Assembly (NCBI GenBank): GCA_934700415.1
Contig: CAKUXN010000007.1
Coordinates: forward strand, 1-19,872
Reading direction: 5' to 3'
DNA: 19,872 bases
DNA from: an uncultured Candidatus Saccharibacteria bacterium
GTDB lineage: Bacteria; Patescibacteriota; Saccharimonadia; Saccharimonadales; Saccharimonadaceae
Shown: in pieces, positions 1-7,125 of the stretch
Numbering within the stretch: the stretch's first letter is position 1
How the letters are laid out: each line of letters starts with the position of its first letter
Notes under the pieces: generated by a model
Told to the model about the DNA's origin: nothing
Seen by the model: only the letters and a program-made list of their open reading frames with translations
Database searches by the model: none
Translations under genes and position numbers: made by a program

Positions 1-853
1 CTTCTGAGACCGTGACAAACATATTTTCATATTCAGATAACCAAGAGCTAATGAAAGTATTCATAAAATCAAATATGCCAGTATCTTTCCATTGGTGTTC
101 ACCGAATGTCTCAAAATCCATAAATAGATTGATTAAATTACCACGCAGACAATCATCATTAAGCCAACTTTGATATTTAGGTGCAGTTAATGGCCATTCG
201 CTCCAGCTACGATTAGAAAATCTAAATGCGATATCATCAGACAAACGATAATTTTTAAGCAAGAGCTTTATATTTTTACATCCAATTGGCTTATAAACAT
301 GGTTCGGGCTTCGCCAACCTAAAATTTTGTCCCACCCTTCAGCCAAAATCACATCGTAACCTTTTTCTTCGGCCCATTTAGCGAGAGAATCATTGTAGGA
401 AAACTCAGTGTTACGAAAAGCTTTAGGCGTGACGCCGAATAATCGTTTAATTGTTTCCGCGTGCATTCTGACCTGATCATTAAATTCATCAATATTATAA
501 AAATACGCTAAGGAATGATAATAAGTTTCACCAACAATTTCTACTTGTTCTCTTTTTACCATTTCACGAATGATATCTAGAAGTTTCGGCTCCCATTTTT
601 CGGCTTGCTCGATCCAAGTGCCAGTAATACTGAAAGATACTTTGAAGCCTGGATATTTTTTCATATTTTCCAAAAGTAAATTTAGCATTGGGTAATAACT
701 CTTTGCGGCGACTTTTTTAAATATCCGTTCGTTGCTTTGGCGGCCGTTATAGTTGTCATAAAAATAATTGGAGTCGTTACCGACATCAAAAATAGAGTAT
801 TCGCGATAACGAATCGGTTGGTGGATGTGTAAATATAAACAAACTGCGCGCAC
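1..853 (-). CDS. GH57 alpha-amylase-type glycoside hydrolase, N-terminal part (runs off left edge)
   Basis: I read 284 N-terminal residues, and the gene continues beyond base 1. It starts at a GTG at 853, 4 bp after the stop of the GT4 gene. The N-terminus holds the GH57 region-1 motif HIHQP (residues 9-13). AFRNTE at about 145-150 supplies the expected nucleophile Glu150. MDFETFGEHQ at about 245-254 supplies the expected acid/base Asp246. There is no signal peptide, so it should be cytosolic. GH57 members act on alpha-1,4/1,6 glucans (amylase, glucanotransferase or branching enzyme); the FETFGEHQ version fits the cytosolic alpha-amylase-like subgroup best. The pairing with a glycogen-synthase-like GT4 supports storage-glucan metabolism. 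The exact activity cannot be set from the N-terminal half. Confidence 0.9.
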   Translation of the reverse strand, partial: MRAVCLYLHIHQPIRYREYSIFDVGNDSNYFYDNYNGRQSNERIFKKVAAKSYYPMLNLLLENMKKYPGFKVSFSITGTWIEQAEKWEPKLLDIIREMVKREQVEIVGETYYHSLAYFYNIDEFNDQVRMHAETIKRLFGVTPKAFRNTEFSYNDSLAKWAEEKGYDVILAEGWDKILGWRSPNHVYKPIGCKNIKLLLKNYRLSDDIAFRFSNRSWSEWPLTAPKYQSWLNDDCLRGNLINLFMDFETFGEHQWKDTGIFDFMNTFISSWLSEYENMFVTVSE

Positions 854-857
854 CTCT

Positions 858-2075
858 CTAATACCTTTTATGCTTAATATTATTATATATTCTCAAGCAT
901 TTTTTGGCAACTTCATTCCAGGATATTTTATGGTATTCGTTGTGGACATTTTCTTGTAAAGTTTTAAGCAGTGCAGGGTTTTCGGCAATGGATAATATTT
1001 CGTTGGCAAGTTTTTTTTGATCCCAAAAATCATAAGTCATGGCTGACCAAATAATTTCCGAGACACCAGATTGTTTGGTGAGAATCAGAGCATCACCATG
1101 ATGTGCCGCTTCGAGTGCCGTCAAGCCAAATGGCTCCGAAATCGAGCTCATAATAAAAATATCAGAAATAGAATAAATATCTCTCAATTTCTTACCGCGG
1201 ATAAAACCCGTAAAAATAATATTTTTTGAAATCCCGAGATTGGCCGCTAGTTCAATTAACTCGTTGCGCTCTTCGCCGTCACCCGCAAACACAAATAATA
1301 GTTTAGGGTTTTTTGAAATAGCAAGTGCTGCGGCGTGCATCATGTTCTGTAGCCCTTTTTGGACCGTAAATCTACCTACTGTTGATATTATTGTGTAACC
1401 TTTTTGTTTCTGGTGTACTAAATAACCGTATGTTTGGTCTTTGAAATGATAATCGGATTTTTCGTAATTTTCATCAAGCGAATTATAAATAACATCGATT
1501 TTATTTAGCGGAATATGATATTTCTCATGAATAATGCGTTTTGTAGCTTCGGACACAGCGATGATTTTATCGGCTAGCATCAACCCTTCGTATTCTATTT
1601 CATGAATTAGTGGATTTCCTGTATGCATACCAGCGCGATCATATTCTGTGGCGTGAACATGCGCAATGAGTGGAATGCCATAATTTTTCTTAGCTAAAAT
1701 TCCAGCTTCGTAAGTTAACCAGTCGTGAGCATGAACTAGCTCTGGTTTATACTCCATCAAATATTCATTTACGAAATCACAATACGATTTTTGGACATCA
1801 CGTATTGAGATCATTTCATGTTCTTCGGAAGGAATGATTTTTTCGAAAAGCTTCATCGTTTCGTATGCGCCACTGCCATAACGGTAAATTGGGTCTAAAT
1901 GCGTTGCTGACAAAACATGCATAAAATTAATGTTTTTGTGTTCGGCTTCATAGGGAAGGACAAAATCGATGTCTGCACCTTGTCTTGCTAAGGCACGTGC
2001 CATATTTAGGCAGGCAACACCAAGACCACCACTATTGTGTGGTGGAAGTTCCCAACCTAACATAAGTATTTTCAT
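858..2075 (-). CDS. GT4-family glycosyltransferase, glycogen/starch-synthase-like
   Basis: This is a 405-residue GT-B fold enzyme of ordinary GT4 length. The N-terminal Rossmann half has the GGLG donor/acceptor-loop motif (16-19) typical of glycogen-synthase-like GT4 enzymes, and HAHDW at 115-119. The C-terminal half has GRFTVQKG (234-241), FAGDGEE (263-269) and the retaining-enzyme EX7E motif, SEPFGLTALE, with Glu314 and Glu322. There is no signal peptide or membrane segment, so it should be cytosolic. It is the first gene of a minus-strand unit whose second gene is the GH57 enzyme 4 bp downstream, which points to synthesis and trimming of an alpha-glucan. The start codon lies 7 nt from an extended -10, so the message is probably leaderless. 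It could instead use another nucleotide sugar or acceptor; the family is certain, the substrate is not. Confidence 0.9.
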   Translation of the reverse strand: MKILMLGWELPPHNSGGLGVACLNMARALARQGADIDFVLPYEAEHKNINFMHVLSATHLDPIYRYGSGAYETMKLFEKIIPSEEHEMISIRDVQKSYCDFVNEYLMEYKPELVHAHDWLTYEAGILAKKNYGIPLIAHVHATEYDRAGMHTGNPLIHEIEYEGLMLADKIIAVSEATKRIIHEKYHIPLNKIDVIYNSLDENYEKSDYHFKDQTYGYLVHQKQKGYTIISTVGRFTVQKGLQNMMHAAALAISKNPKLLFVFAGDGEERNELIELAANLGISKNIIFTGFIRGKKLRDIYSISDIFIMSSISEPFGLTALEAAHHGDALILTKQSGVSEIIWSAMTYDFWDQKKLANEILSIAENPALLKTLQENVHNEYHKISWNEVAKKCLRIYNNIKHKRY

Positions 2076-2082
2076 CTTTTTT

Positions 2083-2091
2083 ATTTTAGCA
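2083..2091 (-). promoter_or_regulatory. Extended -10 promoter for the GT4-GH57 unit
   Basis: The minus strand reads TGCTAAAAT (core 2083-2088, TG at 2090-2091), followed by 7 nt and then the ATG at 2075. The expected transcription start falls on or beside the A of the ATG, so the transcript should be leaderless. No convincing -35 was seen. Confidence 0.7.
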
Positions 2092-2118
2092 TAATTTCTA
2101 TGATTTGTGTATTTTTTG

Positions 2119-2127
2119 TGATAAAAT
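2119..2127 (+). promoter_or_regulatory. Extended -10 promoter for tRNA-Trp and the genes behind it
   Basis: TGATAAAAT (TG 2119-2120, core 2122-2127) lies 14 nt before the first base of tRNA-Trp, which leaves a short 5' leader for RNase P to remove. It is divergent from the GT4 promoter, with the two cores about 33 bp apart. Confidence 0.6.
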
Positions 2128-2141
2128 TAGTCTAGAACTTT

Positions 2142-2216
2142 AGGGGCGTAGTACAACGGTTAGTATAGCGGTCTCCAAAACCGTAGATATGGGTTCAATT
2201 CCTGTCGCCCCTGCCA
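2142..2216 (+). tRNA. trnW: tRNA-Trp (anticodon CCA), CCA end encoded
   Basis: All arms fold. The acceptor AGGGGCG pairs with CGCCCCT, the discriminator is G2213 and the genome encodes CCA at 2214-2216. The D stem GTAC pairs with GTAT, and the D loop contains GG. The anticodon stem GCGGT pairs with ACCGT around the loop CTCCAAA, giving anticodon CCA. The T stem ATGGG pairs with CCTGT around the loop TTCAATT. The variable loop is 4 nt. It closely resembles the E. coli tRNA-Trp layout. The next protein gene begins only 6 nt after the CCA end, with no promoter or ribosome binding site between them. Confidence 0.97.
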
Positions 2217-2222
2217 CGCATT

Positions 2223-3218
2223 ATGAGAAAAGTTTTAATATCTATTCTTGGCGTTTTATTTGTTTGTTTTTTAGGTATTTTATTGTCTGCCGGTATTATT
2301 AATAGAAATTTTGATTCAAGGCCGGACTTTGTCCCAGAAAGTTTTTGCAGTACGTCTGATGCGGATGCGCCTTCCATTTCAATTTATGGAGGAGATTTTG
2401 TTGTCGTTAAAATCGGAGAATCTTATCAAGATGCTGGAGCGGATTTCCAAGACGATTGTGCCATTATTGAATCTAGCACCGAAAATAACGTAAAAGTCGA
2501 CGAGATTGGCACCTATGAGGTAATTTATTCTGCTACAGATGAAGCGCATAACACTGCTAAAGCGACACGAATTGTAAATATCGTTCCAGAGTATCGCGGC
2601 ACTATTTATTTGACATTTGATGATGGTCCTGGACCATATACGGCGTCCCTTTTAGATGTTCTAAAAAAATATAATATTAAGGCGACCTTCTTTGTAACTG
2701 GCGCTGGCGAAGACGATTTAATTGCGCGTGAATATAATGAAGGCCACGCCATTGGCTTGCACACTTCGTCACACAACTACGCTTATATTTACCAAAATAT
2801 TAACAATTTCTTCGTTGATTTATATAAAATCCAGGATCGCGTTAAAAATATTACAGGAGCGACTTCTTTCCTTCTAAGATTTCCTGGCGGGAGTTCTAAT
2901 ACTGTTAGTAGAAGATACGATGGTGGCGTAAGGATAATGTCTAAGTTGGTAAATGAAGTGGCTAAACGCGGCTTTACTTATTTTGATTGGAATATAACGT
3001 CGGGCGATGCAGGTGAAGCTACTTCCACTGAGCAAATCTATCAAAATGTCATAAATAACTTGAAAGAAGGTGGTTCTTCTGTCGTCTTGCAGCACGATGT
3101 AAAAGATTTTTCGGTAGCTGCAGTAGAGAGCATTATTAGATATGGACTTAGCCAAGGTTACGTATTTGACAAGCTGGACAGTTCCTCTTTCGCTGCACAT
3201 CACCGAATCAATAATTAA
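2223..3218 (+). CDS. Membrane-anchored CE4 polysaccharide deacetylase (NodB domain) with Ig-like domain
   Basis: The protein has 331 residues. Residues about 4-25 form an uncleaved signal anchor or signal peptide. Residues about 50-122 look like a DUF5011-type Ig-like domain (GESYQDAGA then GTYEVIYSATD). The NodB/CE4 domain follows with all five motifs: TFDDGP (131-136, metal Asp and base Asp), HTSSH (180-184, metal His), RFPGG (219-223), FDWN (about 255-257) and LQHD (289-292). Known CE4 enzymes of this form remove N-acetyl groups from peptidoglycan GlcNAc or other surface polysaccharides, outside the membrane. The catalytic set is complete, so it is likely active. The start is the ATG 6 nt behind tRNA-Trp; it has no Shine-Dalgarno, and processing of the tRNA 3' end would leave a near-leaderless message. 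Wall peptidoglycan as substrate is an inference. Confidence 0.93.
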   Translation: MRKVLISILGVLFVCFLGILLSAGIINRNFDSRPDFVPESFCSTSDADAPSISIYGGDFVVVKIGESYQDAGADFQDDCAIIESSTENNVKVDEIGTYEVIYSATDEAHNTAKATRIVNIVPEYRGTIYLTFDDGPGPYTASLLDVLKKYNIKATFFVTGAGEDDLIAREYNEGHAIGLHTSSHNYAYIYQNINNFFVDLYKIQDRVKNITGATSFLLRFPGGSSNTVSRRYDGGVRIMSKLVNEVAKRGFTYFDWNITSGDAGEATSTEQIYQNVINNLKEGGSSVVLQHDVKDFSVAAVESIIRYGLSQGYVFDKLDSSSFAAHHRINN

Positions 3219-3240
3219 TTTGGTATTATAGACAATATTG

Positions 3241-3249
3241 TGATACAAT
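3241..3249 (+). promoter_or_regulatory. Extended -10 promoter for the P-loop kinase/metallopeptidase pair
   Basis: TGATACAAT (TG 3241-3242, core 3244-3249) is followed by 9 nt and then the ATG at 3259. The message should have no leader or only one or two nucleotides of leader. Confidence 0.65.
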
Positions 3250-3258
3250 AAAATTATT

Positions 3259-3756
3259 ATGGAAGGTAAAAAATCTAAATCCCGCGCTTTATTGGTTTTC
3301 GGTGCACCATGTAGTGGTAAGACAACTTTTGCAAAAAAATTTGCAGAAAAATTTGGTCTTGCATATTATAATTTTGAAGATATTAAAAAGAAGCATAACT
3401 TTACTCGCGATGAAATATTAACCATTCTTGAACTAATTGCCAAAACACATCAGACCATAATTATTGAAGGAATTCTTGATACTGAAAATCAAAGAAAAGC
3501 CGTTCGTCGTATTTTATCTGATGCTGGTTATAATCCGGCGCTTATATGGGTGCAGACAGACGTCGCTACAATCCGCTCGCGTATGAAAATAAAATACAAA
3601 TCTGTAACCAAGGCAAAAAACACCTACGATATTGCTATTGATAGAATGGAAGCACCAACTGAGGATGAGAGACCAATAATCTTGTCTGGTAAACACACTT
3701 TTGAAACTCAAACCAAGCATACACTAGCTGGCTTAGCCGATGTTAATAAAAGATAG
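3259..3756 (+). CDS. Small P-loop kinase-like ATPase (AAA_33 / nucleotide-kinase type)
   Basis: The protein has 165 residues and is soluble. A Walker A motif GAPCSGKTT lies at 15-23 right after the first beta strand. The stretch TIIIEGILD around 75-83 fits a second strand ending in an acidic residue. LIWVQTDVATIRSRMK near 115-130 resembles the base/lid region with conserved arginines in small kinases. Overall it fits the AAA_33 or zeta-toxin/adenylylsulfate-kinase-like group that phosphorylates small molecules or RNA ends. The substrate cannot be read from the sequence. The gene's last 17 bp overlap the start of the metallopeptidase gene, which suggests coupled translation. The start at ATG 3259 is set by the promoter 9 nt upstream; there is no Shine-Dalgarno. 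Confidence 0.8.
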   Translation: MEGKKSKSRALLVFGAPCSGKTTFAKKFAEKFGLAYYNFEDIKKKHNFTRDEILTILELIAKTHQTIIIEGILDTENQRKAVRRILSDAGYNPALIWVQTDVATIRSRMKIKYKSVTKAKNTYDIAIDRMEAPTEDERPIILSGKHTFETQTKHTLAGLADVNKR

Positions 3757-4285
3757 AGAATTCGGTGAAGTAATAGTTCGAAAAAATGCTTTATCGCGGG
3801 GCATTAAGTTTTCTGTATCAACGTCTGGTAGACTGCAGATGAGTGTGCCAAAGTATACTTCCGATTTTTTAGCTAAGAGATTTTTGAATTCTAATCGTGA
3901 TGTAATCAGAGAAAAGCTGCCCGTCAAAAACCCAAACGAACAAAGGTCGCGCGACTACCAGAAAAAACTTTTGATGAAAAAAGCGAAAGAATATTTACCA
4001 TATCGTTTAGAGTATTATGCGAAATTGTATGGCTATAATTATGAAAAATGTCGTTTAACGCACGCCAATACAAGGTGGGGAAGCTGCTCATCTAATCGCA
4101 CCATCTCACTTAATATTGGATTAATGAAGGTACCAGAGGTATTACGAGATTATGTGATACTACATGAACTCGCCCATTTAAATCATATGGATCATTCTAA
4201 AGCTTTTTGGGCAGAAGTGGGATCTCATGACAAAAATTATAAAAATCATGAGAAAAAATTGAAACTTTTCAGCCCTGGATTATAA
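3740..4285 (+). CDS. YgjP/SprT-like zinc metallopeptidase (DUF45, M48-related)
   Basis: The protein has 181 residues. The N-terminal half is a beta-rich domain (RGIKFSVSTSGRLQMSVP). RWGSCSS at 112-118 is the DUF45 signature. The zinc motif HELAH is at 142-146 with catalytic Glu143, and the third ligand is probably in HMDHSKAFW (about 149-157). No signal peptide or membrane segment is visible, so it should act in the cytosol. YgjP-type proteins are widespread and poorly characterised. The start ATG at 3740 lies inside the preceding kinase gene (17-bp overlap). The 3' end overlaps the convergent GHKL-like gene by another 17 bp, so both ends of this gene are shared with neighbours. Confidence 0.92.
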   Translation: MLIKDREFGEVIVRKNALSRGIKFSVSTSGRLQMSVPKYTSDFLAKRFLNSNRDVIREKLPVKNPNEQRSRDYQKKLLMKKAKEYLPYRLEYYAKLYGYNYEKCRLTHANTRWGSCSSNRTISLNIGLMKVPEVLRDYVILHELAHLNHMDHSKAFWAEVGSHDKNYKNHEKKLKLFSPGL

Positions 4286-4601
4286 CTTGCGTACCGAAAC
4301 CGACGCGGGATTTGACTTTTACATGGTCAGTAGTTAAAAGCTCACAGGTAGTTTTACTTAAAGTAGTGCCGTTATCCGAAACAATAATTTGCCCTGGACG
4401 AATAGTAATAGAAATCCGACCATTTTTGGTTCGTTCTACAGCCGAGCGCATACTTTTATCGAGATCTCGCTCGACTCGCTCGCGTTCACGAATAGTTAGT
4501 GTGGTGTCGGGAAAATCAATATCAAGAGTAATACCAAGTGTTTTGACTATTGGTAAATATTTTTGATAAATTTTGTTGACGGTAGTAGAAATACGTTCCA
4601 T
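4269..4601 (-). CDS. Miniature degenerate GHKL-ATPase-like protein
   Basis: The protein has 110 residues. Residues about 45-110 follow the end pieces of a histidine-kinase ATPase domain: a helix ending in RSAVERT, where the N-box Asn would sit (here Ser53); a beta hairpin GRISITI...IIVSDNG containing the DNG box (76-78); then VKVKSRVGFGTQVII, which matches the final strand-and-turn of HATPase_c. The GLGL lid box is absent and the N-box Asn is missing, so ATP binding is doubtful. There is no membrane segment and no phospho-acceptor His domain. It has its own leaderless promoter and overlaps the metallopeptidase gene tail to tail by 17 bp, so it looks maintained rather than decaying. Its role is unknown; the family assignment rests on pattern reading only. 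Confidence 0.6.
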   Translation of the reverse strand: MERISTTVNKIYQKYLPIVKTLGITLDIDFPDTTLTIRERERVERDLDKSMRSAVERTKNGRISITIRPGQIIVSDNGTTLSKTTCELLTTDHVKVKSRVGFGTQVIIQG

Positions 4602-4608
4602 TAATAAA

Positions 4609-4617
4609 ATTATAGCA
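4609..4617 (-). promoter_or_regulatory. Extended -10 promoter for the GHKL-like gene
   Basis: The minus strand reads TGCTATAAT (core 4609-4614, TG 4616-4617), a perfect extended -10, followed by 7 nt and the ATG at 4601. The transcript should be leaderless. Confidence 0.75.
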
Positions 4618-4634
4618 TAATTTAAAAATACTTA

Positions 4635-4657
4635 TGTTATAATAAAGGCAAAGGAGG
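4635..4657 (+). promoter_or_regulatory. Extended -10 promoter plus strong Shine-Dalgarno for the sortase gene
   Basis: TGTTATAAT (4635-4643) is a perfect extended -10. The expected transcription start is near 4650, which gives a leader of about 10 nt consisting almost only of AAGGAGG (4651-4657). The spacer from GGAGG to the GTG at 4661 is only 3 nt. This is one of two promoter-proximal genes in the window with a classic ribosome binding site. Confidence 0.65.
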
Positions 4658-4660
4658 AGT

Positions 4661-5152
4661 GTGGAATTAAAAAAATCCTTTGACTTTCATAAATTGTTTG
4701 TTTTTTTGTATATTTTCGCTTTCCTTATATATATAATATATGGCCTTGTGCCTGTTGTAGCTACGAAATACGATATAAGTGCAATGGTTGAAATACCAAC
4801 AATTAATTTAGTATCTGATGTTACAACATTAAAATTAGAAGAACACGCTCTACGCACTCCAGATAATATAGTGGGGAGTTTTTCACGTGCAGAGAATACA
4901 ACTCTTCTGATTGGCCATTTAGCGACCGTCTTTAAAAACTTAGCTAAGTTAAATGTCGGGGATGAAGTATTTTACGACTTTAAAAAATACATTATTATAA
5001 AGAAGGATTTCATAAAAAAAGAGGAAGTCGATATGGACAAGTTACTAAAGCCTAATATTTTTGATTCAATAATATTGATGACTTGTGCGGGCGAGCTATA
5101 CGATAACGGCGACGCCTCGCATCGCCTTATTCTAACGGCGAAAGCCGAATAG
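4661..5152 (+). CDS. Sortase-family transpeptidase, membrane anchored
   Basis: The protein has 163 residues, short but within the sortase range. A membrane anchor spans about 11-31. The sortase core follows with LLIGH (catalytic His86) leading into TVFKNLAKLNVGDEVFY, a hallmark of sortases. The end is ILMTC (catalytic Cys142) and SHRLILTA (catalytic Arg155). All three catalytic residues are present, so it is likely active outside the membrane. Sortases cut sorting signals of exported proteins and join them to the wall or to each other. I saw no LPXTG-like protein in this window, so its substrates must lie elsewhere. The start is a GTG just behind AAGGAGG; a downstream TTG would cut into the anchor. 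The 3' end overlaps the convergent GH97 gene by 26 bp. Confidence 0.88.
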   Translation: MELKKSFDFHKLFVFLYIFAFLIYIIYGLVPVVATKYDISAMVEIPTINLVSDVTTLKLEEHALRTPDNIVGSFSRAENTTLLIGHLATVFKNLAKLNVGDEVFYDFKKYIIIKKDFIKKEEVDMDKLLKPNIFDSIILMTCAGELYDNGDASHRLILTAKAE

Positions 5153-7097
5153 CAAAACCACCGCCAGAAGCCATATGTAAATCAAGCGATTCATTCCTGC
5201 TAATTCTTTTTTGGCTGATAGAATAGCCAAATTGGTTGTTACGAAAATGTGCATCTTCGGAATCGGTGTATATTTCGGCTTGATATACTCCTGGCGACAA
5301 GAAATCTAGATTTAGATTAATACGGCGCGGAGTTTCATCGGTCACTCCGGCAACATACCAATCGTTTGAATTACGATCCTTCCTTGCTACAACATAATAT
5401 TCTCCTATTTCGCCGGCGAGAGGAATGGTTTTTTCAAAATTTGTCGGAACATCGCGAATAAACTTGTAGACGTCTTTAAATCTTTCTTCATAAATGTACG
5501 GACGGTCGGCAGCCATGGCCATCCCTGAGTAAATAGTGACAAAATAAGCAATTTGTCTTATTAAGGTGGTGGATATACGCTTTACGCTATTTGCAAGATC
5601 GAAAATACCATTCGTATAATCCATGCCGCCTGCTAAAAGTCGCGTATATGGTAAATAGCAAGCGTGTGATGGAGATAAGGCGCCGCCTTCATATTCTTGA
5701 CCCCTGGCCCCCTCACGCGATAATAAATTTGGCCAAGTACGTTCAATACCAGTGCCTTTGATCGGTTCGTGAATATCAAGACAGATGTGTTTTCTCGCAG
5801 CCAATTCAACGGTTTTTTGATAGTGGTTTACACCTAATTGTGAATGGTGGTATTCCCTTCGTCCATTAATTAACATTTGGCTACCAGCATAACCAGTTTT
5901 AATATAATGAATTCCTACCGTTGCATAATAATTATAGGCGTCTTCTAATTGTTTTTCGTAATTATCGATAAAGCCCACCGTTTCATGATGACCAACTAAT
6001 TCTATATTATTCGCCCTGGCGTAGCGTGCTACTTCTTCTAAATTAAAATCAGGCGTAGACTTTACAAAACTATTATTAATACCATTTTCAAGCCAGTCGC
6101 CCTCCCAACCTTCATTCCAACCTTCAATTAACAGTCCTGAGATACCTAAGCGAACCGCAGCATTAATATACTCCTTTGCATGAATAGTAGTAGCACCGTG
6201 TCTTTCTCCCGGCGCCCATGTCCATTCGCCCACATACATAGCCCACCAAATACCAATAAATTTTAGTGTTTTCACCCACGTAAAATCGTAAAGTGGGGGG
6301 TCGTTAAGACAAAGCATGACTCGATTAGTGGTAAGTTCAATGGCCGAGTCGGCAATCATAATAAGTCGCCAAGGAGTTTCAAACGGCAGATTTATATGTG
6401 CTTTGGTATGGTCCGAGAGGGGCGTAATGTCAGCCTGTAATTTGTTGTCTTGATTTAATTTTATTGTCATGGAGCCGTAATTGTAGAGTGCAGCTTCATG
6501 AATAGAAAGATAATATCCATTTGGTGTCTTCATTGTTAATGGCGTATGCACAGACTGGGTCAAATCGAATACTGAACTTTTTTCATAATTATATTCGTAA
6601 CGGTCTGGTTGATAGGCAGGAATTTTCCAAACTGTGGTATTTAGATTAATATTGAATTCAGTCAATTCATCTGCAATGGTAAGACGCTGAAATTTTGGTT
6701 GAGGCGGTATCTCATAACGAAAAGCTACTGCATTATCGAAAATGCGAAATCGCATCGTAAAAATTCTTCGAGACTCTTTAAGTTCTGTTAGATATAATGC
6801 GATTTCTTTATATTCATTTTTAATATATCTATCTTCACCCCATTGGAGTTCAAATACTTCTTCGTGGTGTTTTTTAACAATCCTTAGTGGTTTTAAATTT
6901 TGACCTAACGGGTTTTCGCCACAAAGAATGAAGCCTAATCTTGACATATCTACCAGCGGTCTATTGTCGCGGGTTATTTTGTAAAAAATCTGACCACCTT
7001 TAATTACAATTTTACATTTATTACGACCATTGGGTGATTCGACTTCTTTCTCGGAGTCTTTGACACGAAAACGAAATAGATTTGCCCACTTAAACAT
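5127..7097 (-). CDS. GH97 alpha-glucosidase-like enzyme, inverting type, apparently cytosolic
   Basis: The protein has 656 residues and the three-part GH97 layout: N-terminal beta-sandwich (about 20-270), TIM barrel (about 275-555) and C-terminal beta domain (about 560-656). In the barrel, HHETVG (370-375), IKTGYAG (399-405), IHEP (442-445, Glu444) and SREGARGQEYE (460-470, Glu462 and Glu468) match the inverting SusB-type group. The 24-residue gap between Glu444 and Glu468 equals the one I recall between the SusB base Glu508 and acid Glu532, and Glu462 sits where a calcium ligand does. Retaining GH97 enzymes have an Asp nucleophile where this protein has Gly in KTGYAG. The N-terminus MFKWANLFRF is not a signal peptide, unlike periplasmic SusB. 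It may cut maltooligosaccharides inside the cell with the GH57/GT4 pair. Confidence 0.92.
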   Translation of the reverse strand: MFKWANLFRFRVKDSEKEVESPNGRNKCKIVIKGGQIFYKITRDNRPLVDMSRLGFILCGENPLGQNLKPLRIVKKHHEEVFELQWGEDRYIKNEYKEIALYLTELKESRRIFTMRFRIFDNAVAFRYEIPPQPKFQRLTIADELTEFNINLNTTVWKIPAYQPDRYEYNYEKSSVFDLTQSVHTPLTMKTPNGYYLSIHEAALYNYGSMTIKLNQDNKLQADITPLSDHTKAHINLPFETPWRLIMIADSAIELTTNRVMLCLNDPPLYDFTWVKTLKFIGIWWAMYVGEWTWAPGERHGATTIHAKEYINAAVRLGISGLLIEGWNEGWEGDWLENGINNSFVKSTPDFNLEEVARYARANNIELVGHHETVGFIDNYEKQLEDAYNYYATVGIHYIKTGYAGSQMLINGRREYHHSQLGVNHYQKTVELAARKHICLDIHEPIKGTGIERTWPNLLSREGARGQEYEGGALSPSHACYLPYTRLLAGGMDYTNGIFDLANSVKRISTTLIRQIAYFVTIYSGMAMAADRPYIYEERFKDVYKFIRDVPTNFEKTIPLAGEIGEYYVVARKDRNSNDWYVAGVTDETPRRINLNLDFLSPGVYQAEIYTDSEDAHFRNNQFGYSISQKRISRNESLDLHMASGGGFAIRLSPLE

Positions 7098-7103
7098 AAA
7101 GTT

Positions 7104-7112
7104 ATTATACCA
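7104..7112 (-). promoter_or_regulatory. Extended -10 promoter for the GH97 gene
   Basis: The minus strand reads TGGTATAAT (core 7104-7109, TG 7111-7112), followed by exactly 6 nt and the ATG at 7097. The transcript should be leaderless. It lies back to back with the capA-like promoter, with the two -10 cores only 10 bp apart. Confidence 0.78.
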
Positions 7113-7116
7113 TACG

Positions 7117-7125
7117 TGTTATAAT
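7117..7125 (+). promoter_or_regulatory. Extended -10 promoter for the CapA-like gene
   Basis: TGTTATAAT (TG 7117-7118, core 7120-7125) is followed by exactly 6 nt and the ATG at 7132. It mirrors the spacing of the opposing GH97 promoter. Confidence 0.78.

Noticed and set aside
2874..3248. Minus-strand ORF of 124 codons opposite the deacetylase gene
   Set aside because: It lies wholly against a gene with complete CE4 motifs, and its translation shows no domain or biased composition; it is a shadow.
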